64,000 nucleotides of DNA, taken from contig NZ_CP145732.1 in NCBI RefSeq assembly GCF_036884845.1, positions 6,294,501 to 6,358,500 on the forward strand, in the 5' to 3' direction. This stretch comes from Pseudomonas sp. MAG733B (GTDB lineage Bacteria > Pseudomonadota > Gammaproteobacteria > Pseudomonadales > Pseudomonadaceae). The notes under the pieces are model-generated. The model made no database searches. It saw only the letters and a program-made list of their open reading frames with translations, and was not told the origin of the DNA. Positions 41,011 through 50,354 of the stretch are shown here, piece by piece. Each line of letters starts with the position of its first letter. The stretch's first letter is position 1. The position numbers and the translations under genes are program-made.

Positions 41011-42264
41011 ATGTTCAGCCGTGATTTGACTATTGCCAAGTACGACGCCGATCTCTTTGCCGCCATGGAGCAAGAAGCTCAGCGCCAGGAAGAGCACATT
41101 GAGCTGATCGCTTCGGAAAACTACACCAGCCCTGCGGTGATGGAAGCTCAAGGCTCGGTACTGACCAACAAGTACGCCGAAGGCTACCCGGGCAAGCGCT
41201 ACTACGGTGGTTGCGAGTACGTCGACATCGTCGAGCAACTGGCCATCGACCGTGCAAAAGAACTGTTCGGCGCCGATTACGCCAACGTTCAGCCGCACGC
41301 CGGCTCGCAAGCCAACAGCGCCGTTTACCTGGCCCTGCTGTCGGCTGGCGACACCATCCTGGGCATGAGCCTGGCCCACGGCGGTCACCTGACCCACGGT
41401 GCCAGCGTTTCCTCCTCCGGCAAATTGTACAACGCCGTCCAGTACGGCATCGACGCCAACGGCCTGATCGACTACGACGAAGTCGAGCGCCTGGCTGTTG
41501 AACACAAGCCGAAAATGATCGTGGCCGGGTTCTCTGCCTACTCGCAGATTCTGGACTTCCCGCGCTTCCGCGAAATCGCCGACAAGGTTGGCGCTTACCT
41601 GTTCGTCGACATGGCCCACGTGGCCGGTCTGGTCGCCGCTGGCGTCTACCCGAACCCGGTTCCATTCGCTGACGTCGTGACCACCACCACCCACAAGACC
41701 CTGCGCGGTCCACGTGGCGGCCTGATCCTGGCTCGCGCCAACGCCGACATCGAGAAGAAGCTGAACTCCGCCGTATTCCCGGGCGCCCAAGGTGGCCCGC
41801 TGGAGCACGTGATCGCTGCCAAGGCGATCTGCTTCAAGGAAGCACTGCAGCCTGAGTTCAAGACTTACCAGCAACAAGTGGTGAAAAACGCCCAGGCCAT
41901 GGCCAGCGTATTCATCGAGCGCGGTTTCGACGTGGTTTCCGGCGGTACTGAAAACCACCTGTTCCTGCTGTCGCTGATCAAGCAGGAAATCTCCGGTAAA
42001 GATGCCGACGCCGCTCTGGGCAAAGCGTTCATCACCGTGAACAAGAACTCCGTGCCAAACGACCCACGCTCCCCGTTCGTCACCTCCGGCCTGCGCTTCG
42101 GCACCCCGGCTGTGACCACTCGCGGCTTCAAGGAAGCAGAGTGCAAGGAACTGGCCGGCTGGATCTGCGACATCCTGGCTGACCTGAACAACGAAGCGGT
42201 GATCGACGCCGTTCGTGAGAAGGTCAAGACCATCTGCAAGAAACTGCCGGTGTACGGCGCTTAA
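41011..42264 (+). CDS. glyA: Serine hydroxymethyltransferase
   Basis: PLP enzyme interconverting serine and glycine with tetrahydrofolate, supplying one-carbon units (417 aa). Recognisable blocks are [43 protein letters not shown] and the PLP-lysine region [18 protein letters not shown]. The start at 41011 ([12 protein letters not shown]) has TTGAGGACC upstream. Pseudomonas often has several glyA paralogues; this is the one next to morA. A terminator follows. Confidence 0.98.
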   Translation: MFSRDLTIAKYDADLFAAMEQEAQRQEEHIELIASENYTSPAVMEAQGSVLTNKYAEGYPGKRYYGGCEYVDIVEQLAIDRAKELFGADYANVQPHAGSQANSAVYLALLSAGDTILGMSLAHGGHLTHGASVSSSGKLYNAVQYGIDANGLIDYDEVERLAVEHKPKMIVAGFSAYSQILDFPRFREIADKVGAYLFVDMAHVAGLVAAGVYPNPVPFADVVTTTTHKTLRGPRGGLILARANADIEKKLNSAVFPGAQGGPLEHVIAAKAICFKEALQPEFKTYQQQVVKNAQAMASVFIERGFDVVSGGTENHLFLLSLIKQEISGKDADAALGKAFITVNKNSVPNDPRSPFVTSGLRFGTPAVTTRGFKEAECKELAGWICDILADLNNEAVIDAVREKVKTICKKLPVYGA

Positions 42265-42285
42265 TAAGCCCCGCTAAACCGTAGT

Positions 42286-42315
42286 TAAAAAGCCGGCACT
42301 TGTGCCGGTTTTTTT
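42286..42315 (+). terminator. Terminator of glyA
   Basis: AAAAAGCCGGCAC-TT-GTGCCGGTTTTTTT, 22 bp after the stop. Confidence 0.92.
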
Positions 42316-42506
42316 ATGCCCGTTAGTTACACGCACCAAAAACGGAAACTTACTTACAGACAACAATACCTCTAAAGTCTTGCAACACACCAAAAGTTCA
42401 ACCTTTAAACTTTAATGATAGTCTCTCCCCTACAGACAACGAATAACCCGACCCACTAATAATCAATTATCGGTGTTATTCCAACATCACGGAAGAGACA
42501 TATATC

Positions 42507-43055
42507 ATGCAAACCACGGATGAAAACCAATCATTTACCGCTCAACTTTTTGTCGATAACAAGCCAGTTGCCCTAGCCGGCAAGGTCATTCGAAAAATGC
42601 TGGAATCCCCTGATTTTTCTGAGAAAGAAAAGGATGTCCTGAAGAAGCAACTCGACCTGTACGCAGATGTTCTTCTGAGTTACGCAGAGGACGTAACCCC
42701 AGAAACGTTCCTCTTCGCTCATCAGGACGATGTCTACACAATCAAGATTGAGGATCGTGACGGAAACTTCAAAAATACTGCAAGCATGGAAGGCGAACTG
42801 CGTAACCTGTCGGTTTTTGATGGTGATGACCCTACTTACTTTCGCATCATTCATCAGGGCGAATATGTGAAGCTTGATGATATGCCAAACGAACTAAATA
42901 CAATCCGCTTACGATCGGGACCGCAACGCCGGGAGGTTCTAACCTATGGTCAACTACCTAATTTTCCCATCCTGACCGACAAAGAAAATCGCGGCGGCAG
43001 GACTTTATTCCTTGAATTAAAGATTATCAAACGTCATGTCTCCACCGCATTCTGA
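42507..43055 (+). CDS. AT-rich orphan protein of unknown function
   Basis: 182-aa soluble acidic protein, no signal or membrane segment, not recognised. The N-terminal half is helical (VIRKMLESPDFSEKEKDVLKKQLDLYADVLLSYAED); the C-terminal half is beta-rich with conserved-looking FRIIHQGEYVKLDDMPNEL and ends LKIIKRHVSTAF. GGAAGAG precedes the ATG. Base composition and codon use (AAA, ATT, TTT common) are clearly more AT-rich than in the neighbours. The 240 bp upstream are also AT-rich; TTGCAA at 42380 and TTTAAA at 42404 could form a promoter. Probably acquired laterally. Confidence 0.68.
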   Translation: MQTTDENQSFTAQLFVDNKPVALAGKVIRKMLESPDFSEKEKDVLKKQLDLYADVLLSYAEDVTPETFLFAHQDDVYTIKIEDRDGNFKNTASMEGELRNLSVFDGDDPTYFRIIHQGEYVKLDDMPNELNTIRLRSGPQRREVLTYGQLPNFPILTDKENRGGRTLFLELKIIKRHVSTAF

Positions 43056-43111
43056 AGTGCATTCGAATTAGAACTCACTCTTCGGAAGCGGTGACCGACG
43101 TAAACCTGTAG

Positions 43112-43147
43112 GAGGTGGGTTGCTGGTGATCGCCAGCAACCCGCCTC
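43112..43147. terminator. 36-nt near-perfect palindrome after the orphan gene
   Basis: Two half-sites from GAGGTGGGTTGCTGG to CCAGCAACCCGCCTC pair fully if G-U pairs are allowed, followed by TTTGTTCTT. It could be a terminator on the plus strand or a REP relic, since it is preceded by TGTAGGAG. The remaining ~250 bp up to the DctA-type gene show no gene. Confidence 0.6.
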
Positions 43148-43402
43148 TTTGTTCTTGCCGAAGGAGCCGTCAGTTTCTTTGCTCCCCCCAAAAATTTTCA
43201 AACGACAAAACGCTCAAGGTCGGGCCATCCAACCCAACTGGTAAGACCGGTCATGCCAATCGTGGAATTTTTGCTTGCGATCCTCCGAAAACAGGGCCTA
43301 GACTTTGCCTGCACTGGACATACCGGTAAGACCACAATAATTAAGTCCTGAAGCTGATGCACTCTGCGCACGGCAGCCAGGACACCGACCAGGATTCCTC
43401 CC

Positions 43403-44716
43403 ATGCTCAGATGGTGCTCGCGTTCAATCTTCCTCCAAGTGGTTCTCGGACTGGTGCTCGGCATCATCTGCGGGCTGACCCTTCCCGAATACTCCGCTCA
43501 GCTCAAACCGCTCGGTGACGGTTTTATCAAGCTGATCAAAATGCTCATCGGCCTGATTGTGTTCTGCGTCGTGGTCAGCGGCATCAGCGGTGCCGGCGAC
43601 CTGAAGAAGGTCGGCCGCATCGGCCTCAAATCGGTGATCTACTTTGAAATCCTCACCACCATTGCGCTGGTGATCGGTCTGATGTTCGCCTTCAGCACCG
43701 GGATCGGCAGCGGTGCGAACATTCATCTGGAGCAGCTTTCCGCCGCCGACATGGGCGATATCGCCCAGCGCGGTCAGCACATGCACACCACCACGCAGTT
43801 CCTGATGGACCTGATTCCGACCTCGGTCATTGGCGCCTTCGCCGACAACAACATCCTGCAAGTCCTGCTGTTTTCGGTGCTGTTCGGCAGTGCGCTGAAT
43901 CTGGTGGGAGAAGCGGCGTCGGGTATTTCACGGTTGATCAATGAGCTGAGCCACGTGATCTTCCGCATCATGGGCATGATCGTGCGTCTGGCGCCGATCG
44001 GTGTGTTCGGTGCGATCGCTTTCACCACCAGCAAATATGGCCTGGACTCGCTGCAACACCTGGGCAGCCTGGTCGGTCTGTTTTACCTGACCTGCGTAGC
44101 CTTCGTGTCGCTGATTCTCGGCTTGGTCATGCGCCTCTCCGGTTTGAAGATGTGGCCGCTGCTCAAGTACCTGCGCGAAGAATTGCTGATCGTCATGGGC
44201 ACTGCTTCGTCCGACGCTGTGTTGCCACAAATCATGCGCAAGCTTGAGCATCTGGGCATCGGCAGTTCGACGGTCGGGCTGGTGATTCCAACCGGTTACT
44301 CGTTCAACCTCGACGGTTTCTCGATCTACCTGACCCTGGCCATCGTGTTCATTGCCAATGCCACCGGCACGCCGCTAGCGATGACAGATCTGCTGACGAT
44401 TCTGTTGGTGTCGTTGATCACCTCCAAAGGCGCGCACGGTATTCCCGGCTCGGCGCTGGTGATTCTGGCCGCGACACTGACCGCGATCCCGGCGATTCCG
44501 GTGGTGGGTCTGGTGCTGGTGCTGGCAGTGGACTGGTTCATGGGCATCGGCCGGGCGCTGACCAACCTGATCGGCAACTGTGTGGCGACCGTGGCCATTG
44601 CCCGCTGGGAAAAGGACATCGATGTGCAACGGGCGAACAAGGTACTTTCCGGCCAGGTGGGTTATACCTTCCAGCCGCGCAAACCGGTGGCACCGGTGCA
44701 TCAGCAGGAATTTTGA
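43403..44716 (+). CDS. DctA-type dicarboxylate/amino-acid:cation symporter
   Basis: 437-aa membrane transporter of the DAACS family. The serine-rich loop appears as ELLIVMGTASSDAVLPQIM, and the substrate/ion region as TGYSFNLDGFSIYLTLAIVFIANATGTPL followed by SLITSKGAHGIPGSALVILAAT. DctA proper normally starts with a similar N-terminus and takes C4 dicarboxylates; GltP-like Glu/Asp uptake is the alternative. Directly followed by two FCD-GntR regulators, probable controllers of its expression. Confidence 0.88.
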   Translation: MLRWCSRSIFLQVVLGLVLGIICGLTLPEYSAQLKPLGDGFIKLIKMLIGLIVFCVVVSGISGAGDLKKVGRIGLKSVIYFEILTTIALVIGLMFAFSTGIGSGANIHLEQLSAADMGDIAQRGQHMHTTTQFLMDLIPTSVIGAFADNNILQVLLFSVLFGSALNLVGEAASGISRLINELSHVIFRIMGMIVRLAPIGVFGAIAFTTSKYGLDSLQHLGSLVGLFYLTCVAFVSLILGLVMRLSGLKMWPLLKYLREELLIVMGTASSDAVLPQIMRKLEHLGIGSSTVGLVIPTGYSFNLDGFSIYLTLAIVFIANATGTPLAMTDLLTILLVSLITSKGAHGIPGSALVILAATLTAIPAIPVVGLVLVLAVDWFMGIGRALTNLIGNCVATVAIARWEKDIDVQRANKVLSGQVGYTFQPRKPVAPVHQQEF

Positions 44717-44782
44717 ATACACGCCGTGCCTGCTCCGGGCAGGCACGGCCAACAAACTTGATGGATGCTCATGGAGCGAACA

Positions 44783-45487
44783 GTGATTACCTCGTCGACC
44801 GTTGTAAATTCAGTCGTGGAAAAACTTCGGGCCGCACTGGCCCGTGGTCAGTGGCGTTCCGGTGAAATGCTGCCGGGGCAACGTGAACTGGCCGAACAAC
44901 TGGGTATCAGCCGCCCGAGCCTGCGTGAAGCGGTGATCGTGCTGGAAACCCTCGGTCTGGTGCGCTCAATGCCGGGCAAAGGCGTGGTGGTGCTCGAAGC
45001 CAATCTCGCCGACAGCCAGGCGCATGAAAGCGCAGTGGCCGCGGCGAGCCTGGAAGATGTGCTGCAACTGCGCTACACCCTCGAGCCGTTCATCGTCGGC
45101 CTGGTGGCGCAATCCATCAGCAGCAAGGAAGTCGGGCAACTGCGCCTGACCCTGATGGACATGCGCGAAGCCCTGGAAGCCAACGACAGTGAAGCCGGCG
45201 TGAATGCCTACATCGCCTTCCACGAAGAGCTGTTCACGCTGACATCGAATCCGATCTTCCAGAGCGTGGTCCAGCAGACCAGCAATGCCCTCAAGCAGAG
45301 CGCCGATGTGCTGCGCAACTCCCCGGAACACCTGGCTGAGCGCCTCGAAGAAAACGAAGCGGTGGTTCGGGCGATCCGCAGCAAGAACAGCGCCCAAGCC
45401 AGCGCCGAGATGCGTCGACACATTATTCGGGAAGGCCAGCGGATGGGCATCGAGTTGAACATCCCGGAAGACCATTTCGGCAGTTGA
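44783..45487 (+). CDS. FadR/GntR-family regulator (FCD domain)
   Basis: DNA-binding protein of about 234 aa: an N-terminal winged helix (RAALARGQWRSGEMLPGQRELAEQLGISRPSLREAVIVLETLGLV) and a C-terminal FCD helical effector domain. Start set at GTG 44783 because ATGGAGCG is correctly spaced; ATGs at 44765 and 44771 add six or four residues with weaker sites. It lies 66 bp after the transporter and 25 bp before a second GntR gene, so it probably regulates uptake of an organic acid. The ligand is unknown. Confidence 0.85.
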   Translation: MITSSTVVNSVVEKLRAALARGQWRSGEMLPGQRELAEQLGISRPSLREAVIVLETLGLVRSMPGKGVVVLEANLADSQAHESAVAAASLEDVLQLRYTLEPFIVGLVAQSISSKEVGQLRLTLMDMREALEANDSEAGVNAYIAFHEELFTLTSNPIFQSVVQQTSNALKQSADVLRNSPEHLAERLEENEAVVRAIRSKNSAQASAEMRRHIIREGQRMGIELNIPEDHFGS

Positions 45488-45512
45488 AACCTATTCAAAC
45501 CGGAGACAGGCC

Positions 45513-46202
45513 ATGAACAGCTTCGCCTCACCGCAGACTCTTGTTGCCCTGCCCTTTGCGCCGTTGGTGGATGATCTGTATGCACGAATCTTCGAGGCAA
45601 TTCTCGAACAGCGAATCCATTCGGCCAGCCGCTTCACTGAAGAAAGCCTGGCGCAAATGTTCGGCGTTCGACGCAGCGATGTTCGAGATGTGCTGACACA
45701 ACTATCCCATCAGCAAATCATCGTCCTTCGAGTCAACCATCGCCCCCGCGTAGCCGAAATTGATGCCGAACAGACCCGGCAGACGCTGCATGCCCGGCGC
45801 CTGGCCGAAGTCATGCTGGTGCGACTGGCCTGTCAGCAGCCTCTTGCACAAGACATGAAACGCCTGCGCGCGCTGATCGAAAGCGAACGCCAATGCACAG
45901 AACAAGGCCGGGCGCTGCGTCTGTCGGGCGAGTTCCACCTGCGGTTGGCGCAAATGGCAGGGAATGCACCGTTGGCGCACTTTCTCGAAAGCCTGATACC
46001 GCTGACTTCGTTGGCGCTTGCGCAGTGTGATGAGCAGTCGACGGATTATTGCGCGTGGCGGGTGCACCTGAAGATTCTGGATGCGCTGGAACAAGGTGAT
46101 GCGGCGAAGGCGGAAACCGAGCTCAACCGGCATCTGGATTATCTGGAGGATGTGTTGCTGAGCCCTCTATCGGCACGGGGCCAAAACTGTGCTGCAGGTT
46201 AG
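45513..46202 (+). CDS. Second GntR-family regulator (FCD domain)
   Basis: 229 aa. The winged-helix part is LVDDLYARIFEAILEQRIHSASRFTEESLAQMFGVRRSDVRDVLTQL, more divergent than the upstream gene, and an FCD domain follows (RLAEVMLVRLACQQPL; GEFHLRLAQMAGNAPLAHFLESLIPL; HLKILDALEQGDAAKAETELNRHLDYL, with the metal-site His residues). GGAGACAGG precedes the ATG. Tandem FCD regulators after a transporter suggest antagonistic or hierarchical control; this is inference. Confidence 0.83.
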   Translation: MNSFASPQTLVALPFAPLVDDLYARIFEAILEQRIHSASRFTEESLAQMFGVRRSDVRDVLTQLSHQQIIVLRVNHRPRVAEIDAEQTRQTLHARRLAEVMLVRLACQQPLAQDMKRLRALIESERQCTEQGRALRLSGEFHLRLAQMAGNAPLAHFLESLIPLTSLALAQCDEQSTDYCAWRVHLKILDALEQGDAAKAETELNRHLDYLEDVLLSPLSARGQNCAAG

Positions 46203-46205
46203 TCC

Positions 46206-46275
46206 GCCATCGCGAGCAGGCTCGCCCACAGGGGACTGCATTTCAAATGTGGGAGCGAGCCAGCTCGCGATGACG
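46206..46275. repeat. REPIN, CTCGCGAT type, short spacer
   Basis: Arms GCCATCGCGAGCAGGCTCGC CCACAG and TGTGGGAGCGAGCCAGCTCG CGATGACGG, with only ~17 bp between them. Confidence 0.85.
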
Positions 46276-46302
46276 GCTTAAGGCTCGCTGCAACTTCTGG
46301 CT

Positions 46303-47274
46303 TTAATCCGCCGCCACCCGCGCAAACCCTTCGCGAATCTTTTCTTCCGGCAAATCATCGGCAATGAACACGATCACGCTTTCGCGTGTTTCACCCTCTG
46401 CCCACTCCGTATCCCAATCGAAACCGTAAAGCTTCAGCACGCCCTGAAACACCATGCGCCGCGTTTCGCCAACGATGTTCAGTACCCCTTTGTAGCGCAG
46501 CAATTGCTTGCCGTGGTCCTCCAGCAGCTCGTTCATGAACTCGCTGAGCTTGTCGATATCCAGCGGCTTGTCGGTGCGCAGCACCAGGCTGGAAATGCGG
46601 TCAATGGACGGGGCCTGGCTCACCGGGCGCAAACTCACGCCACCACCGAGGTCGGCATTGAGATTGAAACCACGCACGTCGAGCAGCTCGGCCAGATCAA
46701 TCTGACCATGGTCGACCACGCGGATTGGTGCGCGACGATTGATACGGGTCAGCCGCTCGCTCAGCGCCGTGAAAGTCGGCTCGTCTACCAAATCGCGCTT
46801 GCTCACCAGCAAGCGGTCGGCGAAACCGATCTGCGCCTGGGCGATGGTTTGGGTCAGATGAGTTTCGGCGTGCGCCGCGTCGACCAGTGTGATGATGCCG
46901 TCGAGGATGTAGCGCTCGCGCAATTCTTCGTCGATGAAGAAGGTTTGCGCCACTGGGGCCGGGTCGGCCAGGCCGGTGCATTCAATCACCAGACGGTCGA
47001 AGGCGATGTCGCCGCTGTCGAGGCGCTCGAGCAGCAGGTACAGGGCTTTGGTCAGGTCGGTGTGGATGGTGCAGCAGACGCAGCCGTTGGACAGCGTCAT
47101 CACTTGTACCGGTTCGTCGCCCAATAGTTGGGTGTCGATGCCGGCGTCGCTGAATTCGTTTTCGATCACGGCGATTTTCAGGCCGTGCTCGGTTTTGAGC
47201 AGATGGCGCAGCAAAGTGGTTTTGCCGGCGCCGAGGAAGCCGCTGAGGATTGTGACCGGGATGGGAGAGGACAC
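46303..47274 (-). CDS. yjiA: YjiA-type CobW/COG0523 GTPase
   Basis: G3E GTPase (323 aa). It has P-loop GFLGAGKTT, the metal-binding motif GCVCC, the CobW-type ECTGLADP and SKRDLVD, and a C-terminal CobW_C domain (LLRYKGVLNIVGETRRMVFQGVLKLYG). Translation starts at GTG with AGGAG. The neighbours yjiX and cstA are arranged as in E. coli yjiY-yjiX-yjiA, so it is the YjiA member rather than CobW of cobalamin synthesis or a ZigA/Zur protein. Role: probable metal handling, substrate unproven. Confidence 0.88.
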   Translation of the reverse strand: MSSPIPVTILSGFLGAGKTTLLRHLLKTEHGLKIAVIENEFSDAGIDTQLLGDEPVQVMTLSNGCVCCTIHTDLTKALYLLLERLDSGDIAFDRLVIECTGLADPAPVAQTFFIDEELRERYILDGIITLVDAAHAETHLTQTIAQAQIGFADRLLVSKRDLVDEPTFTALSERLTRINRRAPIRVVDHGQIDLAELLDVRGFNLNADLGGGVSLRPVSQAPSIDRISSLVLRTDKPLDIDKLSEFMNELLEDHGKQLLRYKGVLNIVGETRRMVFQGVLKLYGFDWDTEWAEGETRESVIVFIADDLPEEKIREGFARVAAD

Positions 47275-47319
47275 GCTCTATCTCCTGTTGTACAAAATTA
47301 AAAACAAACACAAAACAAA

Positions 47320-47410
47320 TGTGGGAGCGGGCTTGCTAGCGAAGAGGGTGTGTCAGTCGACATGAATGTTGAATGACACACCGCTTTCGCGAGCAAGCCC
47401 GCTCCCACAG
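47320..47410. repeat. REPIN, CTCGCGAA/TAGCGAAG variant
   Basis: Arms TGTGGGAGCGGGCTTGCTAG CGAAG and CTTTCGCGAGCAAGCCCGCT CCCACAG; it separates yjiX from yjiA. Confidence 0.87.
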
Positions 47411-47436
47411 GGTGTTGCGTCAACCTCGCTGCTGGA

Positions 47437-47634
47437 TCAACAGCACTTCGGCCCACCCTTGCCACCGTAGCGGGCTTCCTGACGTTCGCGGAAGAACATC
47501 TCGTAGCTCATCACCGGTTTGTCCGGGTGTTTGGTTTGCATATGCTCGACGTAGTTGTCGTAGTCGGGCATGCCGACCATCAGGCGCGCGGCCTGACCGA
47601 GGTATTTACCGAGGCGACTCAGGTCATTGAACAT
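47437..47634 (-). CDS. yjiX: YbdD/YjiX-family small protein
   Basis: 65-aa protein of the YbdD/YjiX family: [33 protein letters not shown] and the conserved [16 protein letters not shown], ending GGPKCC. GAGGAATG precedes the start. It lies 15 bp after cstA, forming the conserved CstA/BtsT-YbdD/YjiX pair. It is thought to assist the transporter, but its mechanism is unknown. Confidence 0.95.
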   Translation of the reverse strand: MFNDLSRLGKYLGQAARLMVGMPDYDNYVEHMQTKHPDKPVMSYEMFFRERQEARYGGKGGPKCC

Positions 47635-47649
47635 GCTGCATTCCTCAGG

Positions 47650-49716
47650 TTACGCATCCGGCAGTGCCTGGAATGGCGATTCTTTATCCGTACGTTCTTT
47701 TTTACCCCAGGAGGCAATGCCGACCTTGAGTGCATAGAACAGGATGCTGAACACCACGAACAGGAACAGCGCGGTCAGCGTTGCGTTGGTGTAGGCGTTG
47801 AAGATCACGTGTTGCATCTGCGTGATGTCCTTGGCCGGGGCGAGGATCTGGCCGTTGGCCAGGGCATCGCTGTATTTTTTCGCCAGCGACAGGAAGCCGA
47901 TCGCCGGGTTGGCGTCGAACAGCTTGATGAAGCCGGCAGTGGTGGTGCAGATCAACAGCCACACGGCAGGCAACAAGGTCACCCAGATGTAGCGTTGACG
48001 TTTCATTTTGATCAGCACGACAGTGCCGAGCATCAGCGCGATACCGGCCAGCATCTGGTTGGAGATGCCGAACAGCGGCCACAAGGTGTTGATGCCACCC
48101 AGCGGATCGATTACGCCCTGATACAACAACCAGCCCCACATCGCCACACAACCGGCGGTGGCGATCAGGTTGGCAGTCCAGGATTCGGTGCGTTTCAGCG
48201 CCGGGACGAAAGACCCCAGGAGGTCTTGCAGCATGAATCGACCGGCACGGGTACCGGCGTCCACAGCGGTCAGAATGAACAGCGCCTCGAACAGAATCGC
48301 GAAGTGGTACCAGAACGCCATGGTGTTTTCACCCGGCAGCACACTGTGCAGGATCTGCGCGATACCGACCGCCAGGGTCGGCGCACCACCGGCGCGGGCC
48401 AGGATGGTGGTTTCACCGATGTCATGGGCAACCGCTTGCAGCGCTTCCGGGGTAATCGCAAAGCCCCAGCTGCTGACCGCTGTTGCCACCGCCACTACGT
48501 CACCGCCGACTACTGCAGCCGGACTGTTCATGGCGAAGTACACGCCAGGCTCGATCACCGAAGCGGCGACCATGGCCATGATTGCCACGAAGGATTCCAT
48601 CAGCATGCCGCCGTAGCCGATGTAACGGGCGTTGACCTCGTTATCCAGCAGCTTCGGCGTGGTGCCGGAGGAAATCAGCGCATGGAAACCCGATACCGCG
48701 CCACAGGCAATGGTGATGAACAGGAACGGGAACAGACCGCCCTTCCACACCGGACCGGTGCCGTCGATGAACTGAGTCAGTGCCGGCATTTTCAGCTCGG
48801 GCATGGTGATCAGAATACCGATCGCCAAGGCAACGATGGTGCCGATTTTCAAGAAGGTCGACAGGTAGTCACGCGGCGCCAGGATCAGCCACACCGGCAG
48901 TACCGCCGCGACGAAACCGTAACCGATCAGCATCCAGGTAATCTGGATACCGGTGAAGCTGAACGCCTTGGCCCACACCGGATCAGCGGCGATCTGCCCG
49001 CCCAGCCAGATCGAACCGAGCAGCAGCAGCACGCCGATCACCGAGATCTCACCGATGCGGCCCGGGCGGATGTAGCGCATGTAGATGCCCATGAACATCG
49101 CGATCGGGATGGTCGCCATCACGGTGAAGATGCCCCACGGGCTCTCGGCCAACGCTTTCACGACGATCAACGCCAGCACCGCGAGGATGATGATCATGAT
49201 CAGGAAGCAGCCGAACAGCGCGATGGTGCCGGGGATGCGGCCCATTTCTTCGCGAACCATGTCACCCAGGGAACGACCGTTGCGGCGGGTGGACATGAAC
49301 AGGACCATGAAATCCTGAACGGCACCCGCCAGCACCACACCGGCGATCAGCCAGAGCGTGCCGGGCAGATACCCCATCTGCGCCGCCAGCACCGGACCGA
49401 CCAGAGGCCCCGCGCCGGCGATGGCCGCGAAGTGGTGACCGAAGAGGATGTGTTTGTTGGTCGGCACGTAGTCCAGACCATCGTTGTTGAGTACGGCGGG
49501 GGTGGCCCGTCGCGGGTCAAGCTGCATCACATTGTTAGCGATGAACAGACTGTAGTAACGGTACGCAACCAGATAAATGGCCACGGCTGCGACCACAATC
49601 CATAAGGCATTGATTGCCTCACCTCGGCGCAGTGCCACTACACCCAGGGCGCACGCCCCTATGATTGCCAGCACCAGCCAGGGTAGATGGCGTAGCGGGC
49701 TATTATTATTTTTCAT
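47650..49716 (-). CDS. cstA: CstA-family pyruvate/peptide transporter
   Basis: 688-aa inner-membrane carbon-starvation protein with ~16 hydrophobic segments. Family blocks: FGHHFAAIAGAGPLVGPVLAAQMGYLPGTLWLI near the N-terminus and LWPLFGISNQMLAGIALMLGTVVL near the C-terminus. E. coli relatives CstA and BtsT take up pyruvate (and CstA possibly peptides). The start at 49716 (MKNNNSPLRHLPW) has GGAATAAT upstream; the long in-frame extension to 49947 would overlap the divergent PilZ gene. Upstream of yjiX, same strand. Confidence 0.94.
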   Translation of the reverse strand: MKNNNSPLRHLPWLVLAIIGACALGVVALRRGEAINALWIVVAAVAIYLVAYRYYSLFIANNVMQLDPRRATPAVLNNDGLDYVPTNKHILFGHHFAAIAGAGPLVGPVLAAQMGYLPGTLWLIAGVVLAGAVQDFMVLFMSTRRNGRSLGDMVREEMGRIPGTIALFGCFLIMIIILAVLALIVVKALAESPWGIFTVMATIPIAMFMGIYMRYIRPGRIGEISVIGVLLLLGSIWLGGQIAADPVWAKAFSFTGIQITWMLIGYGFVAAVLPVWLILAPRDYLSTFLKIGTIVALAIGILITMPELKMPALTQFIDGTGPVWKGGLFPFLFITIACGAVSGFHALISSGTTPKLLDNEVNARYIGYGGMLMESFVAIMAMVAASVIEPGVYFAMNSPAAVVGGDVVAVATAVSSWGFAITPEALQAVAHDIGETTILARAGGAPTLAVGIAQILHSVLPGENTMAFWYHFAILFEALFILTAVDAGTRAGRFMLQDLLGSFVPALKRTESWTANLIATAGCVAMWGWLLYQGVIDPLGGINTLWPLFGISNQMLAGIALMLGTVVLIKMKRQRYIWVTLLPAVWLLICTTTAGFIKLFDANPAIGFLSLAKKYSDALANGQILAPAKDITQMQHVIFNAYTNATLTALFLFVVFSILFYALKVGIASWGKKERTDKESPFQALPDA

Positions 49717-49875
49717 TTTATTATTCCAGCCAGAGTGGACAAGAAAGACAGCCACACCGAGTTTAGCTCTCCTGACGGTAAAGGCCATACCCCAACGTTG
49801 GTCTAGAGCCTTGTCCTGGCTGGCAGGTTTTGACAATGCCGGTCTATAGTCAGCGAACATCCAGAGGATTGCGCC

Positions 49876-50244
49876 ATGAGCGAGCACCCAGCCGATCGCC
49901 GCCGCTTCAAACGTATTGCGTTCGATGCCAGAACCGAGCTGAGCCAAGGGGAATTCATCTGGCCGGTGAAGTTGATCGACCTGTCGCTCAAAGGTCTATT
50001 GATCGAGCGCCCCGAGCCTTGGCTGGGTGATGGCAAGCAGGATTTTTTCGTCGACATTCATCTGAGTGAAGATGTCGATATCGAGATGGATGTGCAGTTG
50101 ACCCATGAAGACCATGGGCAATTGGGCTTTGTGTGCAGGCATATCAGCCTGGAGTCTATTGAGCGTCTGCGGCGGTTGATTGAGCTGAACCTCGGAGACC
50201 AAGCAGAGCTGGAGCGGGAGCTGGGTGCGCTGATCGAGGTTTGA
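49876..50244 (+). CDS. PilZ-domain protein (c-di-GMP receptor)
   Basis: 122-aa single-domain PilZ protein. The c-di-GMP binding motifs are RRRFKR (RxxxR) near residue 8 and DLSLKGLLIERP ((D/N)xSxxG) near residue 37. Both are intact, so ligand binding is expected, unlike the type IV pilus PilZ. GAGGA precedes the ATG. It stands alone between divergent cstA and convergent radA and probably acts as an effector; its target is unknown. Confidence 0.92.
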   Translation: MSEHPADRRRFKRIAFDARTELSQGEFIWPVKLIDLSLKGLLIERPEPWLGDGKQDFFVDIHLSEDVDIEMDVQLTHEDHGQLGFVCRHISLESIERLRRLIELNLGDQAELERELGALIEV

Positions 50245-50252
50245 ACACACTA

Positions 50253-50344
50253 TGTAGGAGCTGCCGAAGGCTGCGATCTTTTGGTTTTTTGCGTCAGCCG
50301 TATCACTGAAGATCAAAAGATCGCAGCCTTCGGCAGCTCCTACA
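50253..50344. repeat. Intact REPIN, GCAGCC type
   Basis: Arms TGTAGGAGCTGCCGAAGGCT GCGATCTTTTG and AAAAGATCGCAGCCTTCGGC AGCTCCTACA, outward ends TGTAGGAG, about 30 bp apart. The same REP family is the target of the IS at 20650-22085. Confidence 0.92.
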
Positions 50345-50354
50345 ATTCAGTCGC

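Noticed and set aside
43230..43300. Possible sigma-54 promoter before the DctA-type gene (TGGAATTTTTGCTTGC)
   Set aside because: The GG to GC spacing is off by one from the required ten bases.
47527..49605. 692-codon plus-strand frame rich in His, Gln and Arg
   Set aside because: Antisense to cstA with composition typical of shadow frames.
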